From Christensenella massiliensis (GTDB lineage Bacteria; Bacillota; Clostridia; Christensenellales; Christensenellaceae): 64,000 nucleotides of DNA. Below the pieces are notes generated by a model that worked only from the letters and a program-made list of their open reading frames with translations, searched no databases and was not told where the DNA came from. The stretch covers positions 1,612,001 to 1,676,000 of the forward strand of contig LT700187.1 of assembly GCA_900155415.1 (NCBI GenBank). Direction: 5' to 3'. Positions within the stretch are counted from its first letter, which is position 1; each line of letters opens with the position of its first letter. This document shows positions 31,525 to 40,222 of this stretch, in pieces. Position numbers and translations under genes: made by a program.

Positions 31525-31740
31525 TTACAGCTCCTCGTCCGGAATGTATTCAAGGAGCTCGGACGGCTGACAATCGAGCGCCTTGCAAAGCGCATTCAGC
31601 GTAGAGAAGCGTATTGCCTTACATTTATTATTTTTTAAGATAGAAAGATTGGCAAGCGAGATATCTACTGCGGCAGAGAGCTCGTTTAAGCTGATTTTTC
31701 TTTTTGCCATCATTACGTCAAGATTTACTAAGATCGCCAT
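31525..31740 (-). CDS. Small XRE-family regulator (YozG-like)
   Basis: 71 residues, essentially one HTH: MAKRKISLNELSAAVDISLA followed by ILKNNKCKAIRFSTLNALCK and ALDCQPSELLEY. This short Cro/CI-like type is usually encoded with a DUF2975 membrane protein, as here (9 nt gap). It probably regulates its own operon through the inverted repeat upstream of the partner gene. Confidence 0.88.
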   Translation of the reverse strand: MAILVNLDVMMAKRKISLNELSAAVDISLANLSILKNNKCKAIRFSTLNALCKALDCQPSELLEYIPDEEL

Positions 31741-31749
31741 ACCGTCACC

Positions 31750-32193
31750 TCACACAGTCAGGTCGATCTCTTCACGGTACTCGGCAGCCCGTTCGATCAG
31801 ATGAGCTAAAACCTGCGCACACAGGATACCAAGAAGCAGGACCGCGATGCAGAGAAGCTTTGAAATAGAAGGAACAAAACAGAAAATAAAAATGAAATCA
31901 GCCATCAAAAGTCCAAGCGCAAGAGAAAGACGCTTTAAGCTTACTACGTTGCGCCGAACAAACGGATTTCCCGCTTTTACGCTCAAAATCAGCCTGCGCA
32001 GTTCCCATAAAAACCACAGCGCGATCGCGCCGGCGGAATAAAAGAAGATCATGCTCGGAACCAGATAAATGAAGTAGTACAGCACATAATCCGTCATAAA
32101 AGGCAATGCGACAAACAGTGCGGCGATTACCGCCATACAAATGAGCAGGATAACATTCAATATCCCTGCGATTTTTTTCCCGCCTGTTTTCAT
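31750..32193 (-). CDS. DUF2975 membrane protein
   Basis: Start ATG 32191-32193 with AAAGGGAGG before it gives 147 residues; a far-upstream in-frame ATG would read through the promoter. Four hydrophobic helices (VILLICMAVIAALFVALPFM, YYFIYLVPSMIFFYSAGAIA, LALGLLMADFIFIFCFV, LLCIAVLLLGILCAQVLA). The DUF2975 plus short HTH pair is a recurrent Firmicute module of unknown role. Confidence 0.82.
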   Translation of the reverse strand: MKTGGKKIAGILNVILLICMAVIAALFVALPFMTDYVLYYFIYLVPSMIFFYSAGAIALWFLWELRRLILSVKAGNPFVRRNVVSLKRLSLALGLLMADFIFIFCFVPSISKLLCIAVLLLGILCAQVLAHLIERAAEYREEIDLTV

Positions 32194-32227
32194 AGAAAAG
32201 GAACCTCCCTTTTGTACTTTCCTGTTT

Positions 32228-32283
32228 AGTATATGCGAATAATTATTATATGTCAATAAAAATTTATTGAAAAACAATAAATT
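32228..32283 (-). promoter_or_regulatory. Promoter and 9-bp inverted repeat of the DUF2975/HTH operon
   Basis: Leftward TTGACA (32256-32251), 17 nt, TATACT (32233-32228). Just upstream, AATTTATTG (32261-32269) and CAATAAATT (32275-32283) form a perfect inverted repeat with a 5-nt spacer, a likely operator for the encoded HTH protein. Confidence 0.7.
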
Positions 32284-32349
32284 AATAGTGAAAAACAATA
32301 TATCAAGAGAGAAATAAGAACTCTCCATATTTCTGCACGAAAAGAAACG

Positions 32350-32386
32350 CACAAAAAAAGGCGCAAATCTTTTGCGCCTTAAAAAA
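32350..32386 (-). terminator. Terminator of the small membrane-protein gene
   Basis: AAGGCGCAAA (32358-32367) pairs with TTTGCGCCTT (32371-32380), a perfect 10-bp stem with A-runs on both sides, so it can work in both directions. Confidence 0.85.
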
Positions 32387-32395
32387 GTATTTTTA

Positions 32396-32665
32396 TTAGA
32401 AAACAGCGGCGATACATCCGAGCGGAAGCAGAATGACCCAGAACAAAACGCCGAGGATAGCGAGTACGATACATACCGTGCCGATAGCTTTTCCGGCGCG
32501 TGCGTTTTTGTCGTTAGGGTCGACCTTGATGATCTTGCTTCCGGTCGCAACTGCTACGATCGCTAAAACAAAGCCGATGAAAGAAAGATATCCGAGATCT
32601 AAAACAGGGATCCACCCGAGGATATCGCACAAAAGGGCAAGCAGACCTAAAATCAATGATACCAT
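32396..32665 (-). CDS. Small three-span membrane protein
   Basis: 89 residues after GGAGG. Hydrophobic segments: LILGLLALLCDILGWIPVL, LSFIGFVLAIVAVATG and AIGTVCIVLAILGVLFWVIL, with a charged loop VDPNDKNARAGK between the second and third. The layout resembles the small DUF4190-like membrane proteins of Firmicutes. Function unknown; it is monocistronic. Confidence 0.65.
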   Translation of the reverse strand: MVSLILGLLALLCDILGWIPVLDLGYLSFIGFVLAIVAVATGSKIIKVDPNDKNARAGKAIGTVCIVLAILGVLFWVILLPLGCIAAVF

Positions 32666-32728
32666 AAGAATTCAAAACCTCCATTCTATAGTACAATAAC
32701 CCAACCGAAAGGTGGGCAAACGGAAAGC

Positions 32729-33256
32729 TCAATGCTTGGCCCTTGCACATACCGTTTCATAATCGAACATCTCATCCATTTCACAGATTTCGTTTACCAT
32801 AAGGGCGCGGATATAGTCGCTGTCTTTGGAAATAGAATGGATATAATATCCGTTTTTTAGATAAAAAGCAACTGTGGAGCGCATTTTAGAAGCCGTATGC
32901 AGCGTGATGGCACGTACTCCCATGGAAAGACACTCGATACGCACCTTTTCAAGCAGAAGACCGCCAATGCCAAGATTCTGCGCTTCCGGATCGATGGAAA
33001 AACGGCTGAGGTAGGCAATACCGTCTGAGAGCAGCTCAAAACGGACGCTGCCTACGGTCTCCCCGTCGATCTTAGCGACGAATACATTTTTGTTATGAAT
33101 ATCCGAGAGAACGTCACTGAGCGTTTCGTACAGCGCAGCTACGCTCTCACGTTTGCGTATCTCACGCGCATACAAATCGAACGCACGTTTTGTGATCTCA
33201 AGGACGTCCTGCGCATCCGCGTCGGTCGCGCGGGTGAGCGTGATCTGATCCATCAT
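32729..33256 (-). CDS. GNAT-family N-acetyltransferase
   Basis: 175 residues. Motif A (FSIDPEAQNLGIGGLLLEKV) provides the acetyl-CoA pyrophosphate loop; the motif B region is FYLKNGYYIHS. It lies 13 nt downstream of carB and is probably co-transcribed with the arginine genes. An N-acetyl transfer role linked to arginine synthesis is tempting but not supported by specific residues. ATG 33253 is an alternative start. Confidence 0.85.
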   Translation of the reverse strand: MMDQITLTRATDADAQDVLEITKRAFDLYAREIRKRESVAALYETLSDVLSDIHNKNVFVAKIDGETVGSVRFELLSDGIAYLSRFSIDPEAQNLGIGGLLLEKVRIECLSMGVRAITLHTASKMRSTVAFYLKNGYYIHSISKDSDYIRALMVNEICEMDEMFDYETVCARAKH

Positions 33257-33269
33257 GGCGCCCGCCCCC

Positions 33270-36200
33270 TTACCTATATTCGCCGAGCGGGATAATGCTC
33301 AGCTTATCGTCCGATTGAAGCACTTTCAGCATAGAGTTGACCGTATCCATAGATGTGATGCACGGCACGTTGAAGCTGACCGCCGTCCGGCGCAGCTTAA
33401 AGCCGCTGCGCGTCTTTTGTTTCCCGCGTGTGGGAGTGTTGACGATGAGCGCGAAATCCCCGGTCTTGATGCGGTCGAGGACAGTCTCATTCGGAACAAG
33501 CTCCGTTTCGAAGCCGTGCCCGCTGAAATATTGATGCGTGCCCGGAGTAGCAGCCAACTCAAAGCCGCATTCCCGCAGCTGCTTCGCAATGCCGAGCGCC
33601 TCTTCCTTATCGCGGTTCGCTACGCTGACGAGTATCTTTCCCTCTTTATCCGGGATGCTGCTTCCGGAGGCAAGGAACGCCTTTTTAAGCGCCTTGATGA
33701 AGGTCCGGTCCGTTCCCATTACCTCGCCTGTAGATTTCATTTCAGGCCCGAGGAAGGTGTCTACCGTAGCAAGCTTGGAGAACGAGAACACAGGCGCTTT
33801 TACCGTGACGAGGCGGGATTCCTTGTGGACGCCCGTCGCATAGCCCATACCCTTCAGCGTTTCCCCCAGCATGATGCGCGTTGCAAGGCCGACCATAGGC
33901 ACGCCCGTCACCTTGGAAAGGATCGGAACTGTCCGGCTCGCGCGGGGGTTGACCTCAATGACATATACGTTGTCTTTTTCGTCCATGACGAACTGAATGT
34001 TGAACAATCCCTTGATATTGAGCGCACGTCCGAGAGCGATACCGTAGTCCGCGACCTTTTTCTTTGCTTCCTTGGAAATCGTCTGCGTGGGATAGACGGC
34101 AAAGCTGTCGCCCGAGTGAACGCCTGCCCGTTCGATATGTTCCATGATCCCGACAATGAGCACGTCCTCGCCGTCGCACACGGCGTCGAGCTCGATTTCT
34201 TTTCCTACCACGTATTTGTCGATCAATACGGGCTTGTCCGGCGATACCTCCGCTGCCATCGTCATATATTCCGTCAGCTCCGCGTCGTTATATACGATCT
34301 CCATAGCCCGTCCGCCGAGCACATAGGAGGGGCGCACGAGCACCGGATAACCGATGCTTGCCGCAGCCTCGAGGGCATGCTCGAGAGAGAATGTCGTATC
34401 TCCCTTAGGAAGCGGGATATCGAGCTGCTTCAGTACGTGCAGGAACTTATCACGGTCCTCTGCACGGTCGATGTCCTCAACGGTCGTCCCGAGGACGGTT
34501 TTACCCGTGTCTACGATCGGCTTGGCAAGATTGATCGCCGTCTGTCCGCCGAACTGGACGATGACGCCCTCCGGCTTTTCTTTATCGATAATGTCGAGCA
34601 CACACTCTTTGGTGAGCGGCTCGAAATACAGCTTGTCGGACGTATCGAAGTCCGTAGACACCGTTTCCGGATTGGAGTTGATGATGATGGACTCATAGCC
34701 CATTTCCTTTAAGGTATTGACCGAATGAACGGAGCAGTAGTCAAACTCGATACCCTGACCGATCCGTATCGGCCCGGAGCCGAGCACGATGACCTTCTTT
34801 TTGTCCGTGCGCTCCACCTCGTCCTCGTTGTCATAGGTGGAATAATAATAGGGAGTAACGGCCTTGAATTCACCTGCACATGTGTCGACCTTTTTGAAGG
34901 AGGGATGGATGCCCGTCGCACCGCGCATATAGGTGATTTGCGACTCATGTGCGCCAATACAGTCAGCAATATAACCGTCGCCAAACCCGGCCTTTTTGCA
35001 CTTGCGCAGGAACCATGCGGGGAGATTCTCGATGGTATAGGTACGCAACTCCTTGGAAAGGTCTACGATATTCTTCAGCTTATTGATAAAGAATTTATCG
35101 ATTTTTGTGATTTCGTGCAGCTTGTCGACAGAGTAGCCATGTTCGAGCGCCTTGGAGAGCACGAAGATACGTTCGTCGTCCGGATTGCGGAGGGATTCAT
35201 CGATCTCGCTCAGCGTCCAGTCATCGATATTTTTCATGCCGAGGTTGTAATTGAGCTTTACGTCGAGGCAGTCTATTGCTTTCAGGAGCGATTCCTCGAT
35301 GCTCCGCCCGATCGCCATTACCTCGCCCGTCGCTTTCATCTGCGTACCCAGCGCGCGGTTAGCGCCCGTAAATTTATCGAACGGCCAGCGCGGCACCTTG
35401 GTGACCACATAGTCGAGTGTCGGTTCAAAGCAGGCGTAGGTTTTCCCGGTCACGGAATTTTTGATCTCGTCAAGATTATAGCCCACCGCGATCTTGGCCG
35501 CGACGCGGGCGATCGGATAGCCCGTCGCTTTGGAGGCGAGCGCGGAGGAGCGGGAAACGCGCGGATTTACTTCAATGACTACGTAGTCGTAGGAATTTGG
35601 ATCGAGCGCGTATTGGATATTGCAGCCGCCGCGTATGTCGAGCGCGCGGATGATCTTGATCGCAGAGGTGCGCAGCATCTGATATTCCCGGTCGGTCAGC
35701 GTCTGTGAGGGGGCAACGACGATGCTGTCGCCGGTGTGAACGCCGACAGGGTCGATGTTTTCCATGTTGCATACAATGATGCAATTGTCCGCGTTGTCAC
35801 GAATCACCTCATATTCGATCTCTTTCCAGCCCGCGACACTTTGCTCGAGGAGGACCTGATGAATGAGGCTCATCTTGAGACCGCGCGCCGTAATATCCAT
35901 CAGCTCGTCCATGTTATGCGCGACGCCGCCGCCCGTGCCGCCGAGCGTGTAGGCAGGACGGACGATGAGCGGGAAAGGACATTCCTGCGTGAATGCCTCC
36001 GCCTCTTCAAGGGAAGTGACGATGGTGGAGTGCGTCGTTTTCTGCCCGGTCCGTACCATCAGATCTTTGAACATTTCGCGGTCTTCCGCCAAACGAATAG
36101 ATTCAAGCTGTGTTCCAAGCAAGCGGATACCAAGTTTGGGAAGAATACCGCAATTGTCAAGCTCGATCGCCATATTAAGGCCGGTCTGGCCGCCGAGCGT

Positions 36201-36464
36201 GGCGATGATGCCCTGCGGCTTTTCTTTCTTCAGGATGCGGATCACCGTATCGAGGGTGATCGGTTCGATGTATACCTTATCCGCCATGTCAAGGTCGGTC
36301 ATAATGGTGGCGGGGTTGGAGTTGATGAGTACGACCTCATAACCCTCTTCTTTCAGGGCTTTGCAAGCCTGCGTACCGCTGTAGTCAAATTCTGCGGCCT
36401 GCCCGATGATGATGGGGCCGGAGCCGATCACAAGGATTTTTTCAATATCTGTCAGTTTTGGCAT
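33270..36464 (-). CDS. carB: Carbamoyl-phosphate synthase large subunit
   Basis: 1064 residues, full length. Two ATP-grasp halves are visible, each with its P-loop-like opening ([20 protein letters not shown] near 13; [20 protein letters not shown] near 560), then [16 protein letters not shown] and [15 protein letters not shown]. The C-terminal MGS-like regulatory domain includes [12 protein letters not shown]. It makes carbamoyl phosphate from bicarbonate, ammonia and ATP and needs the glutaminase CarA, which is not encoded next to it. Confidence 0.98.
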   Translation of the reverse strand: MPKLTDIEKILVIGSGPIIIGQAAEFDYSGTQACKALKEEGYEVVLINSNPATIMTDLDMADKVYIEPITLDTVIRILKKEKPQGIIATLGGQTGLNMAIELDNCGILPKLGIRLLGTQLESIRLAEDREMFKDLMVRTGQKTTHSTIVTSLEEAEAFTQECPFPLIVRPAYTLGGTGGGVAHNMDELMDITARGLKMSLIHQVLLEQSVAGWKEIEYEVIRDNADNCIIVCNMENIDPVGVHTGDSIVVAPSQTLTDREYQMLRTSAIKIIRALDIRGGCNIQYALDPNSYDYVVIEVNPRVSRSSALASKATGYPIARVAAKIAVGYNLDEIKNSVTGKTYACFEPTLDYVVTKVPRWPFDKFTGANRALGTQMKATGEVMAIGRSIEESLLKAIDCLDVKLNYNLGMKNIDDWTLSEIDESLRNPDDERIFVLSKALEHGYSVDKLHEITKIDKFFINKLKNIVDLSKELRTYTIENLPAWFLRKCKKAGFGDGYIADCIGAHESQITYMRGATGIHPSFKKVDTCAGEFKAVTPYYYSTYDNEDEVERTDKKKVIVLGSGPIRIGQGIEFDYCSVHSVNTLKEMGYESIIINSNPETVSTDFDTSDKLYFEPLTKECVLDIIDKEKPEGVIVQFGGQTAINLAKPIVDTGKTVLGTTVEDIDRAEDRDKFLHVLKQLDIPLPKGDTTFSLEHALEAAASIGYPVLVRPSYVLGGRAMEIVYNDAELTEYMTMAAEVSPDKPVLIDKYVVGKEIELDAVCDGEDVLIVGIMEHIERAGVHSGDSFAVYPTQTISKEAKKKVADYGIALGRALNIKGLFNIQFVMDEKDNVYVIEVNPRASRTVPILSKVTGVPMVGLATRIMLGETLKGMGYATGVHKESRLVTVKAPVFSFSKLATVDTFLGPEMKSTGEVMGTDRTFIKALKKAFLASGSSIPDKEGKILVSVANRDKEEALGIAKQLRECGFELAATPGTHQYFSGHGFETELVPNETVLDRIKTGDFALIVNTPTRGKQKTRSGFKLRRTAVSFNVPCITSMDTVNSMLKVLQSDDKLSIIPLGEYR

Positions 36465-36497
36465 CTCGCATTCCTTTCTTTTGCAGGTTTAATCTTT

Positions 36498-36523
36498 TAA
36501 AAAAGCAGACGCCTGCGCCTGCT
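36498..36523 (-). terminator. Terminator-like attenuator between argD and carB
   Basis: Leftward AGCAGGC (36523-36517) pairs with GTCTGCT (36510-36504), loop GCAGGC, then TTTTTT. It would separate carB expression from argCBD unless read through. Confidence 0.65.
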
Positions 36524-36530
36524 TGATTTA

Positions 36531-37727
36531 TCATGAAAATAATTCGCCGAGCGCGCCGATCAGCAGATCGATCTGCCCGCGGCTGATACAATACGGAGGA
36601 GCGAAACGAAGCGTATTCGAACCGGCCGTACCGATCACGAAGCCCTTTGCGATCAGAGCGTGCTGCACTGCATGCGCGTCCTTTTTTTCCGAAAGCTCGG
36701 CGCCGAGCAAAAGCCCCATGCCGCGCACATCGGTCACGATCTTTGGAAAGCGCTCCTTGAGTGCAAGCAGCTGCTCTTTGAAATAGCCTCCCATGCTTTC
36801 GATACGGGAAAGCATATCGGAGTCCAAACGTTCCGTTACATAAAGCCCTGCCGCACAGGCAAGCGGATTGCCGCCAAAGGTGGAACCGTGGTCTCCCGGA
36901 CCGAAAGCGTCTGCAAACGGAGAAGAGGAGAGGCATGCGCCGATGGGCATACCGTTCCCGAGCGCTTTGGCAAGCGTTGTGATATCCGCATGTACGCCGT
37001 AATGCTCCTGCGCGAGAAGCTTTCCGGTGTGCCCCATGCCGGTCTGGACTTCGTCGATGATAAGAGGGATATCCTGCTGTGTGCACAGGGTGCGAAGCAG
37101 GGAAACGAACTCTTTTTGCAGCGGAAGAACGCCGCTTTCCCCCTGTATTACTTCGAGTATTACACCACATTTATCCGCTGTAACAGCGGCTTCCGCAGCT
37201 TCGATATCGTTTGCGTCGATATATGTGAAGCGGTAAGCGCCGGGGCGGAACGGTTCATGGAATTTTTCCTGCCCGGTTGCCGAAAGCGTCAGAAGCGTCC
37301 GGCCGTGAAAGCTCTTTTTGAGCGCAACGAACCGGTCGGAGCTGTTCCCCTTATCGGCCGCATATTTTTTTGCCAGCTTCAGGGCGCATTCATTTGCTTC
37401 TGCGCCGCTGTTCGCGAAAAATACGCGCTCAAAGCCTGTACGTTCGCACAGAAGCTGTGCGAGCCGCGTCTGAGGCTCGTTATAAAAATAATTACAGATA
37501 TGTATCACGCCGCTGTCGATCTGCCCTTTCAGAGCGGACGCAAAGCCCACGTCGGCATAACCGAGGCAGTTCACCGCGATACCGGCAAGAAAATCGATAT
37601 ATTCCTTATGGTCAGAATCCATAAGGACGGCGCCTTTCCCCCCGGTAAAAACAACGGGGAGGCGTGCGCCGAACGTTTTCATATAATACTGCTCGTCGAT
37701 CTGTTTCAGTTCCTCGTACGTCATCAA
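36531..37727 (-). CDS. argD: Acetylornithine aminotransferase
   Basis: 398 residues, class III PLP aminotransferase. FFANSGAEANECALKLAKKY binds the cofactor phosphate, IIDEVQTGMGHTG contains the PLP-ring Asp, and TTLAKALGNGMPIG holds the Schiff-base Lys254. It converts N-acetylglutamate semialdehyde to N-acetylornithine. ATG 37724 is an alternative start. It is 12 nt after argB. Confidence 0.95.
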   Translation of the reverse strand: MMTYEELKQIDEQYYMKTFGARLPVVFTGGKGAVLMDSDHKEYIDFLAGIAVNCLGYADVGFASALKGQIDSGVIHICNYFYNEPQTRLAQLLCERTGFERVFFANSGAEANECALKLAKKYAADKGNSSDRFVALKKSFHGRTLLTLSATGQEKFHEPFRPGAYRFTYIDANDIEAAEAAVTADKCGVILEVIQGESGVLPLQKEFVSLLRTLCTQQDIPLIIDEVQTGMGHTGKLLAQEHYGVHADITTLAKALGNGMPIGACLSSSPFADAFGPGDHGSTFGGNPLACAAGLYVTERLDSDMLSRIESMGGYFKEQLLALKERFPKIVTDVRGMGLLLGAELSEKKDAHAVQHALIAKGFVIGTAGSNTLRFAPPYCISRGQIDLLIGALGELFS

Positions 37728-37739
37728 AAAATCCTTCCT

Positions 37740-38618
37740 TTAGCCCGTCACCATCGTACCGATACCGGAATCTGTAAAGATTTCAAGAATGATCGGATGA
37801 GGGATCGTTCCGTTCAGGATATGGGTGCGTTTCACGCCCTTTTCGATCGCGGCCAGACAGCTCTGCACCTTGGGCAGCATACCGCCCGTGATCTTCCCCT
37901 CGTCGATCATATTAAGTATATCCGTTTTGGACGCTACATACAAGAGGGATTCGGGATCATCTTCATTGGTGCGTATGCCGTCTGTATCCGTCAGGAAAAT
38001 GAGCTTTTCCGCCTTGAGAGCTGTGGCGATCGCTCCGGCAACGGTATCCGCGTTGATGTTGTAGCTTTCGCCGTGATCGCCCGTCCCGACCGGCGCGATG
38101 ACCGGGATATACTGGTCGTGGGCGAGGGTGTTGAGGAGCGTCGTATTGATCGACGTGATCTGCCCGACGTTGCCGAGGTCAACGCCGTTTTTCGGCGGCG
38201 CCTTGACCGCCTTGATAATGTTGCCGTCGATACCGCAGAGGCCGATGGCAGACGCGCCCATACCGTTCAGCTTGGCGACGATCTCTTTATTGATTTTCCC
38301 GGTAAGCACCATCTGTACGACTTCCATCGTTGCGTCGTCCGTCACGCGCAGGCCATCGACGAAGTTCGGCTTGATGTCAAGTGAGTCAAGCATGTGATTG
38401 ATGTCCGGCCCGCCGCCGTGTACGAGGATGGGATTCATGCCCACGAACTTCAGGAGGGTAACGTCCTCCATGATCTTCTGCGTAAGCTCATCGTGCATCA
38501 TGGCTGCGCCGCCGTATTTGATAACGATCGTTTTTCCAAACAGACGCTGGATATAAGGCAGAGCCTCGATCAGCACATGAGCACGTTCCAGATATTTTTC
38601 CATTTTTTGATCTTCCAT
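37740..38618 (-). CDS. argB: Acetylglutamate kinase
   Basis: Start ATG 38618 (MEDQKMEKYLERAHVLIEAL) is chosen for length; in-frame starts at 38630 (ATG) and 38627 (GTG) sit closer to AAAGGA. About 292 residues. Signatures: GKTIVIKYGGAAM, ILVHGGGPDIN, YNINADTVAGAIATAL, and GGMLPKVQSCLAAIEKGV for the arginine-sensitive-type fold. It phosphorylates N-acetylglutamate, the second step of arginine synthesis. Confidence 0.95.
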   Translation of the reverse strand: MEDQKMEKYLERAHVLIEALPYIQRLFGKTIVIKYGGAAMMHDELTQKIMEDVTLLKFVGMNPILVHGGGPDINHMLDSLDIKPNFVDGLRVTDDATMEVVQMVLTGKINKEIVAKLNGMGASAIGLCGIDGNIIKAVKAPPKNGVDLGNVGQITSINTTLLNTLAHDQYIPVIAPVGTGDHGESYNINADTVAGAIATALKAEKLIFLTDTDGIRTNEDDPESLLYVASKTDILNMIDEGKITGGMLPKVQSCLAAIEKGVKRTHILNGTIPHPIILEIFTDSGIGTMVTG

Positions 38619-38664
38619 ACTATTCACCATTTCCTTTAATAAGAGGCGGCAATACCGCCGGTAG

Positions 38665-39699
38665 TTACAGATACCATGCCGTCCGGGGCAGCCCCAGCGT
38701 TTCATCTAAGCCGTTCATGAGATTAAAATTCTGGATCGCCTGTCCTGCGGCGCCCTTGATGAGATTATCAGTACAGGAAACGATAATGATCCTTCCGGTA
38801 CGCTCCGAGAGTTCAAAACCGATCATGCAGTTGTTGGAGCCGACTACATATTTCAGCTCAGGCAGCTTTCCGTGCGGCAGAACGTGTGTGAAAGGGGCGT
38901 CCGCATAGTAGCTTTCGTATACTTTGGAAATTTGCTCCGCGGTAACGCCCTCCGCGAGCTCTGCGTAAATCGTCGCGAGAATGCCGCGTTTGACGGGCAG
39001 GAGATGCGGTGTGAACAGGAGGCAAATATCCTTGCCGGAGAGCTTGGAGAGCTGCTCCTCGATTTCCGAGGTATGCCTATGCAGCGGTACGGAATATGCT
39101 TTGAAGTTATCCGCCGTTTCACAATAGGAGAAAGCGAGCTTTTCTTTCCGGCCCGCTCCGGTCACACCGGATTTCGCGTCGATCACGATACCGTTTTCCC
39201 GAATGACGCCCTCCGCAAGCAGCGGCGCGAGCGCCAAAATACTCGTCGTCGTATAACAGCCCGGATTGGCTGTAAAAGAGGATTTTTTCACATCGTCTCC
39301 GAAAAATTCGGGCAGTCCGTAAACGGCGGAAGCATTTTCCTGCTTCGCGGTATGCGGGATACCATACCATTTTTCATAAATATCGGTATCGTCATAGCGG
39401 AAATCCCCCGAAAGGTCGATGACCTTGTGCCCGGACGCAAGCAACGCGGGCGCGGCCTTGAGAGACTGGCCGTGCGGCAGACAGAGAAATACGAAATCAC
39501 CCGCATCCGGACCGCTTTCCTCTCCGGTGAGCCCGACGCTTTGGTTCGGAATAAAATTTGCATAGATATCTTTCATCTCTTTTCCGGCAAAGCTTTTGGA
39601 TACAGCCTTATTGATATGCACGTCCGGGTGCGCAGAAAGGAGGCGCAAAAGCTCCGCGCCCACATAGCCGGTCGCCCCGATCACGCTGACATTTACCAT
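38665..39699 (-). CDS. argC: N-acetyl-gamma-glutamyl-phosphate reductase
   Basis: Start ATG 39699 after AAAAGGAG; a longer in-frame start at 39795 would cross the promoter. 344 residues. NADP-binding VSVIGATGYVGAELLRLL at the N-terminus, the active-site Cys148 in ANPGCYTTTS, and the C-terminal GAAGQAIQNFNLMNG. First gene of the leftward arginine operon. Confidence 0.97.
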   Translation of the reverse strand: MVNVSVIGATGYVGAELLRLLSAHPDVHINKAVSKSFAGKEMKDIYANFIPNQSVGLTGEESGPDAGDFVFLCLPHGQSLKAAPALLASGHKVIDLSGDFRYDDTDIYEKWYGIPHTAKQENASAVYGLPEFFGDDVKKSSFTANPGCYTTTSILALAPLLAEGVIRENGIVIDAKSGVTGAGRKEKLAFSYCETADNFKAYSVPLHRHTSEIEEQLSKLSGKDICLLFTPHLLPVKRGILATIYAELAEGVTAEQISKVYESYYADAPFTHVLPHGKLPELKYVVGSNNCMIGFELSERTGRIIIVSCTDNLIKGAAGQAIQNFNLMNGLDETLGLPRTAWYL

Positions 39700-39760
39700 A
39701 ATAAAAACAACTCCTTTTGTAGGGGAACCGTTTTGCGTGCCCCTGAATTTCAAACTGATA

Positions 39761-39795
39761 TTAATAATTATACATTCAAATGAATAATTATGCAA
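39761..39795 (-). promoter_or_regulatory. argC promoter covered by tandem ARG boxes
   Basis: Leftward TTGCAT (39795-39790), 17 nt, TATAAT (39772-39767). Two boxes close to the ArgR consensus TGAATAATTATTCA lie on it: TGAATAATTATGCA (39781-39794) over the -35/spacer and TGTATAATTATTAA (39774-39761, leftward) over the -10, centred 20 bp apart. ArgR with arginine should shut off the operon. Confidence 0.85.
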
Positions 39796-39839
39796 TAGGG
39801 GTTATAAGAAAATAGTGCCAAATAAGAGAGAAAATTCCA

Positions 39840-39868
39840 TTGTATGAAAAATTTTTTTGTGATATATT
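39840..39868 (+). promoter_or_regulatory. Promoter of the cobalamin riboswitch transcript
   Basis: TTGTAT (39840-39845), 17 nt, TATATT (39863-39868). It starts transcription just before the riboswitch aptamer. Confidence 0.65.
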
Positions 39869-39884
39869 TTAAAACATAAATAAA

Positions 39885-40076
39885 ATCGATTTTGGTGCCG
39901 GGAAACCGGATAATAGGGAAAGCGTATGCCGCTGCAGCCCACCGCTGCCGTGTGACGGAGCAACTGCGCCGGACTGGAAACAGACTGGAGCTTGCGGGAA
40001 ACCGTATAAATGCCACTGGCCAAAAGGCCGGGAAGGCGCGCAGGATGCGATGAAGTCAAGCCGGAAAACCTGCCGA
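39885..40076 (+). promoter_or_regulatory. Cobalamin (AdoCbl-type) riboswitch
   Basis: The conserved elements occur in order: GGTGCCGGGAAACCGGATAA then GGGAA, GCTGCAGCCCACCGCTGCCG, GTGACGGAGCAA, the B12 box ATGCCACTGG (40010-40019), GGCCGGGAAGGCGCGCAGGA, and GATGAAGTCAAGCCGGAAAA ending CCTGCC. This is the standard cobalamin aptamer. It predicts B12-dependent repression of the downstream importer and identifies cobalamin or a corrinoid as the substrate. Confidence 0.95.
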
Positions 40077-40163
40077 ATCGTGAAACGATGTTTTTTTCTT
40101 CGGCGGGGAGAAAGGAAAACGCACAGTGCCTTTTCTGCTGTTTAAGCCGGAAAGGTATTTTTA
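40077..40163 (+). terminator. Expression platform of the cobalamin riboswitch
   Basis: ATCGT-GAA-ACGAT (40077-40089) is followed by seven Ts, and a second hairpin CCTTTTC/GGAAAGG (40129-40155) is followed by TATTTTT. Either could be the ligand-controlled terminator. CCTGCCGAA and TTCGGCGGG around the first hairpin can form an alternative 9-bp stem. Confidence 0.6.
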
Positions 40164-40222
40164 TGTACGCAGGCCGCGCCCGGGAAAAGCAAGCAGTTAC
40201 TATTTTATACAGGAGGACAGTT

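Noticed and set aside
33255-36500. Long rightward open frames opposite carB
   Set aside because: They are mirror frames of a GC-rich conserved gene, lack ribosome sites, and have Arg/His-rich low-quality composition.
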